Positions 34,284-44,366 of a stretch of 64,000 nucleotides of DNA are shown in pieces. Under the pieces are notes generated by a model. It was given only the letters and a program-made list of their open reading frames with translations. It had not been told where the DNA came from and ran no database searches. This stretch comes from Schizochytrium sp. TIO01 (lineage: Eukaryota > Sar > Bigyra > Thraustochytrida > Thraustochytriidae), in NCBI GenBank assembly GCA_004764695.1, contig SMSO01000034.1, forward strand, positions 4,410,501 to 4,474,500, read 5' to 3'. Positions within the stretch are counted from its first letter, which is position 1. Each line of letters opens with the position of its first letter. Position numbers and translations under genes: made by a program.

Positions 34284-35255
34284 TTACTTTGCGGAACTAA
34301 TGATGTATCGAAGTGTGCGCCGGAGAATCTTAAATTGGGCATATAATACTATTAGAAGGCAGGTCAAATCGCCAAGACGAATGTAGTCTCGAACCTTCGC
34401 TGCAACAGCTGATGTGATCCCGCAGTAACGTAAACAAATCTGGCGAAATTGCGAGTTCTTCAAGTATGTCTCAGGGAATAATCGCACGAGGTAATCAAGC
34501 ATGTACGCATCTGGGCCAACCCGTATCCGAAATCTGTTTGCAGCCACACCTTCCAGAATCGTTTTTGCTGCCTGCATGGACGTCGTAAGACCAACGCTAT
34601 CAAACCAACTCAGAGCTTCGTCCTTTGACATTTTGGCATAAACGGGGGCATTCTGAACGAGCGATGTGCGGATATACCCAGGATGTACCACGTGCATTTT
34701 GACTTGAGGGCTGCTCTTTTGGCAATCTACCTCAAGTGATTCAGTGAAGCCTCGTACTGCGAATTTGGATGCATGGTAAGAGATGGCGTTGCTATCCCCT
34801 GCAAAGTACCCATACATAGAGGAGATGTTCACAATGTGCGCATCTTTCTCACGCTTCATGATAGGGAAAAATGTCCGTGAGCAGTCAACGACTGCACCAT
34901 AGTTGATGTCTAAGATGCGATCGAATTGACCTTTCGTCTGCTCTTCAAAGCTACCAACAGAGGTAACACCAGCATTGTTGATCAGTACAGAGACGCGTCC
35001 ATGTTTGTATATTGTTTCATCTCGAAATCGCTCAATCTCAGCTGTGTCGCGGACATCCACCACACATGTAGAAACTGGACACAAGTCACCAATATCGGCG
35101 GCAGTTTTGTCTAGCTCTAGCTCATTATAGTCTGCCAGAGCAAGTCCAGCGCACCCATTCTTAGCGAGTAGAAGTGCCATGTCTCGGCCCATGCCTTGAG
35201 CCGCACCAGTTATCACCACAACATGGTCCTTATACTTCCCAGCCAGACCCATCAT
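34284..35255 (-). CDS. Short-chain dehydrogenase, array copy 3
   Basis: 323 aa. Two tandem ATGs at 35253-35255 and 35250-35252 give Met-Met; the second matches the start of copies 1 and 2. TGAAQGMG, Asp42, NNAG, Asn118, Ser146 and YHASK (Tyr160, Lys164) complete the tetrad. The Ser-to-Tyr spacing is 14 here against 13 in the other copies, from one extra residue in GDSNAISYHASK. The C-terminal membrane-like stretch is LTCLLIVLYAQFKILRRTL. Expected NAD(H)-linked oxidoreductase at a membrane; substrate unknown. Confidence 0.88.
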   Translation of the reverse strand: MMGLAGKYKDHVVVITGAAQGMGRDMALLLAKNGCAGLALADYNELELDKTAADIGDLCPVSTCVVDVRDTAEIERFRDETIYKHGRVSVLINNAGVTSVGSFEEQTKGQFDRILDINYGAVVDCSRTFFPIMKREKDAHIVNISSMYGYFAGDSNAISYHASKFAVRGFTESLEVDCQKSSPQVKMHVVHPGYIRTSLVQNAPVYAKMSKDEALSWFDSVGLTTSMQAAKTILEGVAANRFRIRVGPDAYMLDYLVRLFPETYLKNSQFRQICLRYCGITSAVAAKVRDYIRLGDLTCLLIVLYAQFKILRRTLRYIISSAK

Positions 35256-36897
35256 GAACCTATCCGCTCACCTCCACCTACTCCAGATAGGTTCTGTTTT
35301 AAGTTTGCAATCAATCGCCGATGAAATGCAGAGCAGGTACCGTACCTAGGCACTACCTACTGCTTCCTGCCTTCGATACGATCCATACCGATCGACGCTA
35401 CATCCGTCTAAACAACCGTTATAGTGGTGCCAATGCAGCGTCGACTCGGAGTCCTCCAATGTCAGGTGAAGGTTTGCTGAGTCTTTGCAAAGCAGTTGAC
35501 TTCGTCATGGCAGTTGTACGCTGCAAGCTGGGCAGCACGCGCGAAAGATCCATATCCGCCATGGTTCGCGGCAGGAAAGATTGCACTCGCGCAGAGGCGG
35601 GTTTCCTTCCGTTCGTAGAAAACCGTGACGAGTCAACCAGAATCGGAATCAGTCCCGCGGATAGCTGGCTGGCTGGCTGGCTAGCTAGCTAGCTAGCTCC
35701 TCCGTCGGCTCCAGCCTGTGCATCATCTTCGTCTTTGCGATCCTGCCGCTGCCCAAGCTCTTCGAGGGCTTGGATTTATTTCAAACGCCGCCGCCAAGAA
35801 TCCAAGGCGAGTTTTGAACTGCCCCAGGATACATCGAACTTAATTGATAACTTGCAGGGGCACAGATGATTGATTGCCAAGCCGCCCACCTCTCCGTGCC
35901 TCAGGCTGCCCGGACTGCCACGCTGGCGACGGCGCGCCGCGCCCTCGCCAGGACGTTGCGAGTCTGCGACAGGTTTGAGCGATCGAACGAAATATGAGAT
36001 CAATTATATGGGCCAATTTGGGATCCTCGCTTTGCTTTCTCTCGGCGAAATGCATTGGGCAGTTCTGAGTTCTCGGGGAATCCTTGGTTTCTCCGCCCTG
36101 CTGCAAATGTTCCCAGTTGACCAAAAAAATTGGACGACAAGAACTCTCTCTAATCGAGGATCTGTAAAACGAGGCACATCTTAAGACTGCAACGAACTGA
36201 GGAAGCGCTTGTACAAACGTATGTATATATACACATACACACATCACCCTCATGAACGACCTCGTGCTACGTTGAAAGGAGATGCCCGAGTGAGGCTGGG
36301 CAGTGCAGCTGCGCGCAAGCTAAACTGTTGAAGCCATGATGCACATTCATATCAACAGATCGTGATCTTTGAAAAAAGAAAATAGAAAAAAGTGTAAGAT
36401 CTAGTCAAGGGTGACTCCTCGTCTTGGCAATGTGCACTTCTTCCTTCAAGTTAGTACGGAACTAGGAAGTCCTAATGGTTACCTACTATTTAGTGATTGA
36501 TACAGTTGTTCTATTTTGGAGCTGAGAACTTTGAGATGATCTCGATTCTTGTCTTCACTCAAATGCGATGCCGAAGCGCAATGCCATAGCGATTTCCCAA
36601 AGAAACTAGCCACCAATCGGTGTTCTGGTTCTGGTTTGAAGAAGATAATTTAGTGAGATTAAGATTAAGATTGAGATTGAGCAGCCACAGCAGCTAAAGC
36701 AACTAAAGGCGCTAAAGGCTATGATTGCAGCGACTACGGAAACCCGTGGAATGCACGATCATCAACTTCGAGCGTGCTGTCGAAGTTGAGGGTCGTGCTG
36801 TCGAAGGCGCCAGAAAGCGGAAACGCGGCGAGTTTGCTTGCTTACTTGCTTATTTGGTTGCTTGGTTGCTTGGTTGCTTGCTTACTTACTTACTTAC
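35256..36897. other. Spacer between SDR copies 3 and 4
   Basis: About 1.6 kb, G+C higher from 35400 to 36000. It includes a GGCTGGCTAGCTAGC run at 35660-35697 whose TAGC part is self-complementary. Open frames here lack recognisable content. The copy 4 end abuts a TTAC/TTGC microsatellite. Confidence 0.5.
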
Positions 36898-36902
36898 TTA
36901 CA
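36836..36902. repeat. TTGC/TTAC microsatellite overlapping an SDR stop codon
   Basis: TTGCTTGCTTAC units end as six TTAC units up to 36902. Read on the minus strand these are GTAA units, and the TAA stop of SDR copy 4 (36898-36900) is part of the first unit. Confidence 0.85.
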
Positions 36903-37854
36903 GGCGGCCAGTGAGCGTGCCGACGAGTTTGCGCAGAATGAGGAGCTGGGTAGAAACCACGACAGCAACGCTGGCAGCCTCGCCAAGACCGAGCTTGTCG
37001 CGCAAGAGCGCTGCCGCGTAAGCACTCGTGGTGCAGTACGCGTAGCTCGCCTTGTGAAAGGTGGGGTTGGTGAGGTAGGTGCCGGGCAGGAGGCGCGGGA
37101 GGTAGTCGAGCATGTAGGAGTCCGGGCCAACGCGAATGCGGAACTGGTTCGAGGCGACGGCGCTGAGGATCGTGCGCGAAGCTTGGTCAGAGTTGGTGAG
37201 ACCGATCTCCTTGAACCACTCGAGGGCCTCGTCGCGGGTCATCTTAGAGAGGAGCGAGGCGTTGTTCATGAGCGTGGTGCGCACGTAACCGGGGTGGACG
37301 CAGTGCACCTTGACCTGAGGACAGTTCTGGCTAAACTCGACAGCCATGGCCTCTGTCCAGCCGCGCACAGCAAACTTGGATGCGTGGTAGCTCGAGTCGT
37401 CGGCGCTGACGTAGTAGCCGTACATGGAGGAGATGTTGACGAGGTGGGCCTCCTTCTCCTTCTTGAGCACAGGCAAGAAGACGCGCGAGCAGTCCACGAC
37501 GGCAACAAAGTTGATGTCGATGACACGGTCGAACTGCTCTTTGGACTGCTCTTCAAAGGGTCCCAGAGAGATGACACCTGCGTTGTTGATGAGGACGGAT
37601 ACGCGGCCGTGCTTCTCAACGGCCTCGTCGCGGTAGCGCTCGAGGTCCTCGAGGTTGCGCACATCTAGCACGTGCGTGGAGACTGTGCATTTGTCGCCGA
37701 TGTCTTTGGCAGTCTTGGCCAATTCCTCGCCGTTGAAGTCTGCCAGGGCGAGGCCCTTGCAGCCCCACTTCGCCAGCGTGAGGGCCAGGTCGCGGCCAAT
37801 TCCTTGGGCAGCGCCAGTGATGGCAATCACATCGTTCTTGAACTTGGTCACCAT
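36898..37854 (-). CDS. Short-chain dehydrogenase, array copy 4 (G+C-rich codons)
   Basis: 318 aa, ATG at 37852-37854. TGAAQGIG (13-20), Asp39, NNAG, Asn115, Ser143 and YHASK (Tyr156, Lys160) give a complete classical SDR tetrad. The protein is clearly a sibling of copies 1-3 with the same HPGY and hydrophobic C-terminal region (EAASVAVVVSTQLLILRKLV). It differs sharply in codon use: third positions are mostly G or C (AAG, CTG, GCC, GGC), while the siblings use many A/T-ending codons. This suggests high expression or a different history rather than a different function. A long frame antisense to it is a shadow of this bias. Confidence 0.88.
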   Translation of the reverse strand: MVTKFKNDVIAITGAAQGIGRDLALTLAKWGCKGLALADFNGEELAKTAKDIGDKCTVSTHVLDVRNLEDLERYRDEAVEKHGRVSVLINNAGVISLGPFEEQSKEQFDRVIDINFVAVVDCSRVFLPVLKKEKEAHLVNISSMYGYYVSADDSSYHASKFAVRGWTEAMAVEFSQNCPQVKVHCVHPGYVRTTLMNNASLLSKMTRDEALEWFKEIGLTNSDQASRTILSAVASNQFRIRVGPDSYMLDYLPRLLPGTYLTNPTFHKASYAYCTTSAYAAALLRDKLGLGEAASVAVVVSTQLLILRKLVGTLTGRL

Positions 37855-38255
37855 CTTGCTTTCAAGCTCGCTCCGCTCGTTGAATGACTCACTCGCTCTT
37901 GGCCTCGACTTCTTTTGCGTTCTCAGACGATTCGGGTTTGCTGGAGGTCGCGCTCTGCCCTGACTTCTGCTGCTGCTGCTTCCCTACGAGTTCGCCTAAG
38001 ACTGCTACGCCCTCACGAGCGATCAGGCAGAGACTGCAGAGACCCACCAACGAAGGATCGTTCTCTGCCTCTGAGCGCCCCTGAATCGTGGCTCTTTCGG
38101 GCCCTCTTTCGGGCTCTGGGAATGGTTCTCGCACCCGCCCATTCCGGCGTTCTTCGCGACCTCCTTGCGAGCGAGCGAAGTCCGCCTCGACGAAAGCTGG
38201 CGCCACTGAGAATTGCTCCGCGGTTCGCAACCAATGTGATGTGACAGAAATCAAC

Positions 38256-38328
38256 TTCGACTTCAGAAGATCAAGCTCGACTTCTGAAGATCAAGCTCGA
38301 CTTCTGAAGATCAAGCTCGACTTCTGAA
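38256..38328. repeat. Three tandem 20-bp units
   Basis: GATCAAGCTCGACTTCTGAA occurs three times without change from 38269 to 38328, preceded by a partial, diverged unit. Lies about 400 bp upstream of SDR copy 4. Confidence 0.9.
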
Positions 38329-40096
38329 GCCAACTCTGAGGCCGGCGAAACTGCAGTCTTCGCAGAGCCCCTCAGGTTACCTAGCTCCCGTGACAACAAA
38401 TAACTAACTCGCGACGATTTCGTAGGTTCGTTCGCAGTGATTATTATTGGTATCGTCGCGAGATCGAGGAGCGTATGTCGCGGGCACTGAAACAAATAAA
38501 GTTCAAGCTTCTTCTTCTTCATCTTCTTCTTCGTTCTTCTTCACCTCTTTGGGCCTTCGTTTCGTTTGGTCCTTCAGTCAGTCAGTCGTCGATTGAGCTG
38601 ATTGATTGAGTATGCGACGCTTAGTTAGTAAATTAGTTCGATCGTTCGTATTTTCTTTCTTTTGTTGGGTCTGCTTTGCTCCTGAGAAAGAACCGAAACG
38701 AAGAACTCAAGAAAACCTATAAACTGTTGGGAGGAAGAAGCCCCTCAAATCGACGAGAGGCCTTTGTTGGAGAGCCTGTCTTCGAAGGCCGAGTGGACGG
38801 GCGATCGCTGCGACGATACAATTGCCTCAGCCTGAGCAACCGGTCGGGCCTGATTTGTTTTGATGTTTCCATGCGAGTGAGCGAGCGAGTGAGTTTTGAG
38901 TTCCTACTTGTGACCTTTTTTGGAGTGATTTCGAGCTTTACTTAAAACTTTGTTTTCCTTCCTTGAAAGAAAGAAGAAAAAAAAGGTCGATCGACGCGGA
39001 AGATTGATTGATCTTTAATGAACCTGAAGTTTTCCGACCAGCCTTGTCGGGTTTGGAAAGGATACGAAAAGAACAGGTGCACGCTGGAGGGCGAAGAACT
39101 TTTGTGCGCGAACATCCGCCTCGTTGGGCCAAGCCTGGCGACACCGAGGTTTGCGTTTGTATCTCCAAGAAACACTGCTATCTCGTGTTTTTTTTTGTTT
39201 CTTTTCTTCTTTTTCTTGGTAGGTAGGTATATAGTAAGTAGTATTTCTCTGTATATTATTTTTATATTTTAATATCTTTTAATATTTACATCGTATTAAA
39301 AGTATGGGGGGAATAAAAAATTAAAAAAGCTTTTTAAAAGAAATTAGTTATAAAAAATTAAAAAATCAAAATCAAGATGATGAAAAGATAGAAAGAAGAA
39401 AAAAAAAATCTTCAAGGCGCTATCCACCCCACCATGTGAAGTTTCCTGACAAAGTCGAGTCCATCGATCGCCCCAATACGATGGATGCTCTCAGAGGACC
39501 ATGCCTGTGTCCTGACTATCAATCAGCCTAGGAAGGCCCAATCGCCATCCAGGACGCAGCTTGTAACATCGAAAACGCTCGATCTTCGAAGGACGATTCC
39601 GCCAAGATCATTCGCGGATGCTTCTGCAAAAAGCCTCATAAGCTAGGATATCCTCGAAGATACAGCACTTCTTTCTGCGGGTTCCCCGGCGCTTTGTTTT
39701 ATCTGTCAGGTATAAAAGTCATTCCTTGGAGTCTCTATCCTATCTCTGGTTCACGAAGACCCTCGAACGCAACGAAGATAACTGCATAGCTAAGTACGGT
39801 CCTCTTCGTGAAAACGAGGGCTATCCATCGAAGGCCCCTGCGTCGAGCTTGAGAGTTGAAGCCCTCTTTGAGAAGGTTTCGGTCTGGTCTGGCGGATCTT
39901 CCTTCCTTCATCCTTTCAAGTTGAAGAGGATAGGACTACGAAACTGCGAAGACTGTTGGATCTTGAAGGTGGAACTGGCAGAGCATCTTGAAAGCGGATT
40001 CAAAAGGCGAGTTAGCGTTGAGTTGAAAAGATCGCTCGTGACTCGGGAGATTCGTAAATTGCACAAAGCTCGAAGTCCACGGCAAAGTTTAAGAAC

Positions 40097-40192
40097 TTGA
40101 ACTTGAAGACGAACTTGAAGATGGACTTGAACTTGAACTTGAGGATTGACTTGAACTTAAACTTGAAGATGGACTTGAAGACGGACTTGAAC
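40097..40192. repeat. ACTTGA-type hexamer repeat
   Basis: Variants of GACTTGAACTTGAA and GATGGACTTGAA repeat about 15 times. One strand gives a Leu/Asn/Lys/Asp repeat peptide; a simple-sequence artefact. Confidence 0.85.
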
Positions 40193-42487
40193 TGGGCAGG
40201 ATTACTGTGCGCGAGTGGTCACGAATTGACCGGCTGCAGTCGATCGGCCCGTGCGATAAACACCAAGCTCCCGAAGAGACAATCCTATCCTATCCTATCT
40301 CGTGGAAGAGGACGAAGAGGTTTGGACCAAGCTCAGTGAGCGGCGCAGAGCGAGAGCGATGAAGCAATTGGGATCTTGAGCTCGAAATGTCCTGAACTGA
40401 CACGGGTTTGCATCTGGATTTCGCAGCAGAGCGCCGACAATCAGGCCACAGCGCAAGCAAAGCCTGAGACGCTGGGCACGGCAGCGAGGCCGAGAACCTC
40501 GGGAGCGGAATCAACGAGCAGACCCGCGGGGGTTTAGGCATGCACGCGAAGAGGGTTTGACTGATTGTGTTTGCTCTTTGGCTGGTTGGTTCACCACACC
40601 CGCTGAGAAATAGGAATCGTCGGGCGCCGATGAAAATTGTGCAAGTACAAGTGAAGGTGCCGCTTGAAAAGCTTACTGCGGATCGCAGACAGGCCACACC
40701 ACTCTTTCACTCACTGTCGGGGCTGGAAAGAAAGATATCGTCGATCTCTGGAACGTGGACGATTGATCGGCCAATGCAAAAGGCGCCTTTACGTGCGTAC
40801 CCACGTAGTGAAGACTCGAATGTGTGTGCACGACTTTCAGGGCGACGGCGCTTTAGAAGCCTTGCGTAGATCATATCTCTGTATTCGAGGCGTCGAGTCG
40901 ATCCGGAAATGAGTGCAACCGAACGGAAGTCGAACTGAAAGTGAGTGCACGGGAGGAGGAGGGCGAATACCGCGGCGGCGCCAAAACTTTCTCGAGGAAT
41001 ATCAAATCTGAACAGTCTCATTCCGAACGCTGAGACTGCTTATACTATATATCGCTTTCAGCACCTCGTGCGTAGAAGAAGATACGTACCTAAACTCACC
41101 AAGCATACAGTTTACTTGTTGCGATCATGCCAGTAGTGAAGACTGCGTCTTGGGGCACTTCGTAAGACGCACTTTGTAAGACCAACTGTTTATGCTGGTG
41201 TTCATTTCGCAATCCCCAGTGTTAGTAGCGTGGTGTGATTGCTACGTAGTGGGAGAAGCTTCTTCAAAGTACCAACTCTATGCTTTCGGTTAAAGCGCGG
41301 CAAAGGACAACTCTTTAAGGATAGGTGAAAGACGAATTTTGGTATATATATTGTAGAGAAGAAAACAGCTTGCGGGCTAGATAAGTGCCCATTAAGTCTC
41401 CTCTCAACCTGTGCAAACGCAGACTCTATGCAACAAAGCCCTCTATTGAATCACTCAAGACGGTTCTCGGAGATATCTTTGCAAACTTCTTCTGCTTCTT
41501 CAACCTTGTTCTTCTTCAAGCACAAGTGCTCAACTGGATCTCCACGCAACTTATGATTCTCGACAAATACAGTGAGCCCTGCATACCTGATCGTGCGCTT
41601 TACCATAGCAAATCGAGGTTTGTCCACAAACTGGTACCATGAAACACCGAGGCGTCGTTGATTTCTCCAAGCTTATGAACTAGATGGACCCTATCATATA
41701 TATCCCCCCTAGTCTTGCGAAATCTCCTCGAAAACCTGCAAGCAGCCAAAGCCGCACATGCATAAGGTAATCTCGATCCCATCGAAACTGCGGTGTGCAC
41801 GTTTTTGAACCAGTAGTATTATAGGAAAACGATTTACAGTTCGACTAAGCAACCATCTTAGGTGCAGAATCGTCCACCGAGTCTAGTTACTAGCGCTTAC
41901 TACTACTTTTTTCGTGCAAATTTTACCCAAACTGATAGTCAGAGGTACTGAGTTGACATCTTTTAAGTTGGGTAAAAGCTTCAAGCCAAAACAATTTCTC
42001 AGTGGTGCAAATCTACATCAAAAACTTTCTGTGCCGTCTGCAACCGCGTGGTCAGAGCATTTATTCTCAGCTGCACTAGTTATGCTTGAGCTACATATTA
42101 TCAGGAAACGATTAAAACGTATGTTATGAAACTTGTTGCGACTGGTGAGGTAAATATAACTCTCACTGACATTTTTTATTCTTAGGAAGCAAGTCTGTTA
42201 TTCTCTACATGTTCACTTCTTTCTCGTTTGCTGATCCTTTTTTATCTTTTTTAATTGAAAATGAAGTTTTTAATCTTTTGTATAAAAAGAAAATAACACT
42301 CTAGTGGGACCACACCTTTTAAAATACTATGATTTATGGTATATTATTATTATTGTTATTATTATTATTAACATCTTTGTTAAGAATTGAAGGCTAGGAA
42401 AGAAAATGGCATGGCCAAGGAACCACCAAGCTCCAAACACTACAAAAGAAGCAAACCTCCAATTCAAGCTAGCAAAGTAATTTAACC

Positions 42488-42526
42488 AGACGCTTGGCGT
42501 CTCAGTAAGCGCCCCTCGGGGCGCTT
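42488..42526. other. Two adjacent perfect hairpins before IS607 relic
   Basis: AGACGC-TTG-GCGTCT (42488-42502) is followed four bases later by AAGCGCCCC-TC-GGGGCGCTT (42507-42526). Both stems are perfect and G+C-rich in an A/T-rich neighbourhood. They lie about 100 bp upstream of the serine-recombinase relic. They may be the element's left end or part of a structured RNA; a host origin is possible. Confidence 0.6.
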
Positions 42527-42573
42527 CCCCAAAGGCAATTGCACATACGCAAGTGAAGACGCTGAGCGAATCT

Positions 42574-42783
42574 ATGGCTGCGGCTTGTTCCGGTGGCCGC
42601 GAACAATGCAGCACTGATCGTACCATTACCTACGCCAGAAAGTCCTCCGCCAAGCAGAAAAGGAATTTCAAATGCCCGATTAGTGACCTCCAGCGTGCCT
42701 ATCCAGACGCCCTCGCAGTCTACAAAAACATCGATAGAGGGGCCAACTTCAACCGACCGGGCTTACGCGCCCTACTGGACAAC
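42574..42783 (+). pseudogene. IS607-type serine recombinase (TnpA) fragment
   Basis: The frame from ATG 42574 reads ITYARKSSAKQ, then DLQRAYPDALAVYKNIDRGA and NFNRPGLRALLDN. This is the IS607 TnpA pattern (ITYARVSSAKQ, DLQxxYPxAEVxxDIGSG, NFxRPGLxxLL). GGREQCSTDR just before it corresponds to the end of the MerR-type DNA-binding domain (PGGxRxY). The catalytic Ser is the first or second Ser of ARKSS. The frame then loses similarity and stops at 42846; the HTH and the whole C-terminal half are missing. TnpA is the serine recombinase that moves IS607 elements. It cannot be functional as it stands. Confidence 0.85.
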
Positions 42784-42865
42784 CAAGATTCACCGCAAGC
42801 TTGCACTTTGACTCTTGAAAACAACGGTGCTATTTTTTTAATCTAATTTGAAACCTCAACAAGTT

Positions 42866-43137
42866 AACAAGATATATCAAAATCAAGACAGCTTGAATGA
42901 TGTATCGTTCGTTGGCTTCCTCATTCACAAAGCCGAGCTTTCCTACGATCAGTGGTGTAAACTGATTATTTTCTGAGATTATTGCACTTCGAAAACACGC
43001 GATGAATGTAGTGCCATTGAGGACAGGGCCAGAACATTCAAGATTTCAAATGCCCGAAAGGCAAGCACGTAGCTGATCATGATACCCACACCACCAGCGG
43101 CATCCTTTCGCGATACTTATCTAAGGACATGATTTAA
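42866..43137 (+). pseudogene. TnpB/Fanzor-type nuclease C-terminal relic
   Basis: From about 42914 one frame reads GFLIHKAELSYDQWCKLIIF, a TGA stop, then DYCTSKTRDECSAIEDRART. After a frame change at an 8-bp near-duplication (ATTCAAG/ATTTCAA, 43037-43050) the next frame reads FKCPKGKHVADHDTHTTSGI, LSRYLSKDM and stops at 43135-43137. This is the TnpB end: H-K-A-E, (E)xYTSKTCxxCG, FxCPxCxxVxDRDxHAARNILLR. One zinc-finger Cys and the DRD/Ala-Arg-Asn residues are altered. Only the RuvC/zinc-finger end remains; several hundred codons between TnpA and this point are gone. TnpB and its eukaryotic relative Fanzor are RNA-guided nucleases of such elements. Confidence 0.8.
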
Positions 43138-43151
43138 GAACTGCCTTTGAG

Positions 43152-43181
43152 TCGCGGGTTAGCTTTCATAGTAGCCCGCGA
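43152..43181. other. Hairpin just after the TnpB relic
   Basis: TCGCGGG (43152-43158) pairs with CCCGCGA (43175-43181) around a 16-nt loop, 15 bp beyond the TnpB stop. In IS607/IS200-605 elements the right end and guide-RNA scaffold lie here. The match in position is suggestive; no guide boundary can be seen. Confidence 0.5.
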
Positions 43182-44366
43182 TGGAGGCTTAGCCCAACTG
43201 TGTCACCATAGGAAATGCAAACTTTGCGAATTTTATAGTTTAAACTGTAAGTGTCATATACAAGTAACATATGTGAAAAGGTTAAAACGCCAAGATGATC
43301 GAGAATAAACCAGCTTAGCTCAAATTTTCATCATACCATATATCTCAGATTCAGAATCAAGTTTAAGTTTCAGTTCTGGACATTCTACACCAGTCACAGC
43401 AGCAGTTATTGAACCACCAAAAGAAACCAACATGACTTAGAGAACAAAACGCTCAGGTCACGGCGATGTCATATAGAGCCTAGAGAAACATAGGAAACAT
43501 TACAAGCACGAACACAAGCACAAAACTAAGTCTAAAGCCTGACCACAAGTTCATACAGACGCTATCCGTTGTTACATGCGGTTACAACCGTTGCCATATT
43601 CGACATGCTAGACCAGCACAATTCTGAACAATTAAAATTGGGTTTACAGCCACTCAGTCACGTATCACGCTATACCTTCAGTACGAGTGCCAAATCTTCC
43701 AGAGTTCTGCATCGAGATTGGAAAAAACGACGAAGCAGAGAAACATATCAACATGTACACCTCCAGAAAGTAATTATCGGTTCTTGTCTGAAGGCGAAGG
43801 TGTTAACAGAGCTGTTAGAGTGGAAGCAGAGAAGAGTCACCGATTGTACTCTTGTCGGAATCAGTTACAAAACTCAGAAAGAGAGCTCAATTTAAAGCTA
43901 AATGTCTCCTCGCGCTCCATAGTTGAAGAAGCCACGCATACCAGAAAACCTGCCACCACAACAATTTTGTGATGATAAGTAGGATTTAACCTCAGATTGC
44001 TGCCTAGTATCTCCTATGTTCTCTCACCTTCTCGCGAGCTATCTATTGAGCTCAAGCCAGTATGGAATATGTGCATTAATATCAACATTTCAAAGTTGTT
44101 ACTGAGATAATCTCTACATCTCTACCCTAAACTGAAAGTCTCCTTTGTTCCCCAATTTCCCCACAATAAGAGGCCTATCTATCTCCTGGGCAACCCAAAA
44201 TTTTCCGTATGATTACAATTAAGAATGATCAATTGTGTTGGCATCGTCGGAGCGGTCAATCTAACAAGAGTCAGCAACTGCAAAAGGCTCCTATGCCGTG
44301 GCGGGCATAAGTAGCGACGAGGAGAAGACCCGACGGGAGCGCGAAACTGGATCACTACGGTGCGCT
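43182..44366. other. Intergenic between transposon relic and INPP4-like gene
   Basis: About 1.2 kb. A plus frame near 43340-43550 (SDSESSLSFSSGHSTP, then EKHRKHYKHEHKHKTKSK, with stops) looks like a relic of a Ser- and Lys/His-rich coding segment, not identified. ATG frames at 43569-43972 are unrecognised. Confidence 0.4.

Larger units (their letters stand above)
37855..42487. other. Repeat-rich intergenic region
   Basis: 4.6 kb without a supportable gene. The first 400 bp (G+C-rich, upstream of SDR copy 4) have a 121-codon minus frame with no internal ATG, more likely 5' sequence than a gene. Repeats: three 20-bp units at 38256-38328, a CTTCTT run at 38499-38530, and GACTTGAACTTG units at 40097-40192. 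A/T-rich from 39200 to 39410. Confidence 0.55.

Noticed and set aside
36838-37668. 276-codon plus-strand frame
   Set aside because: Antisense to SDR copy 4; open only because that gene has G+C-rich third positions.
37889-38254. 121-codon minus-strand frame just upstream of SDR copy 4
   Set aside because: No ATG in the frame and no recognisable content; more likely 5' flanking sequence of the SDR.
39726-40100. 124-codon plus frame
   Set aside because: Begins at TTG, no domain, and runs into the ACTTGA repeat.
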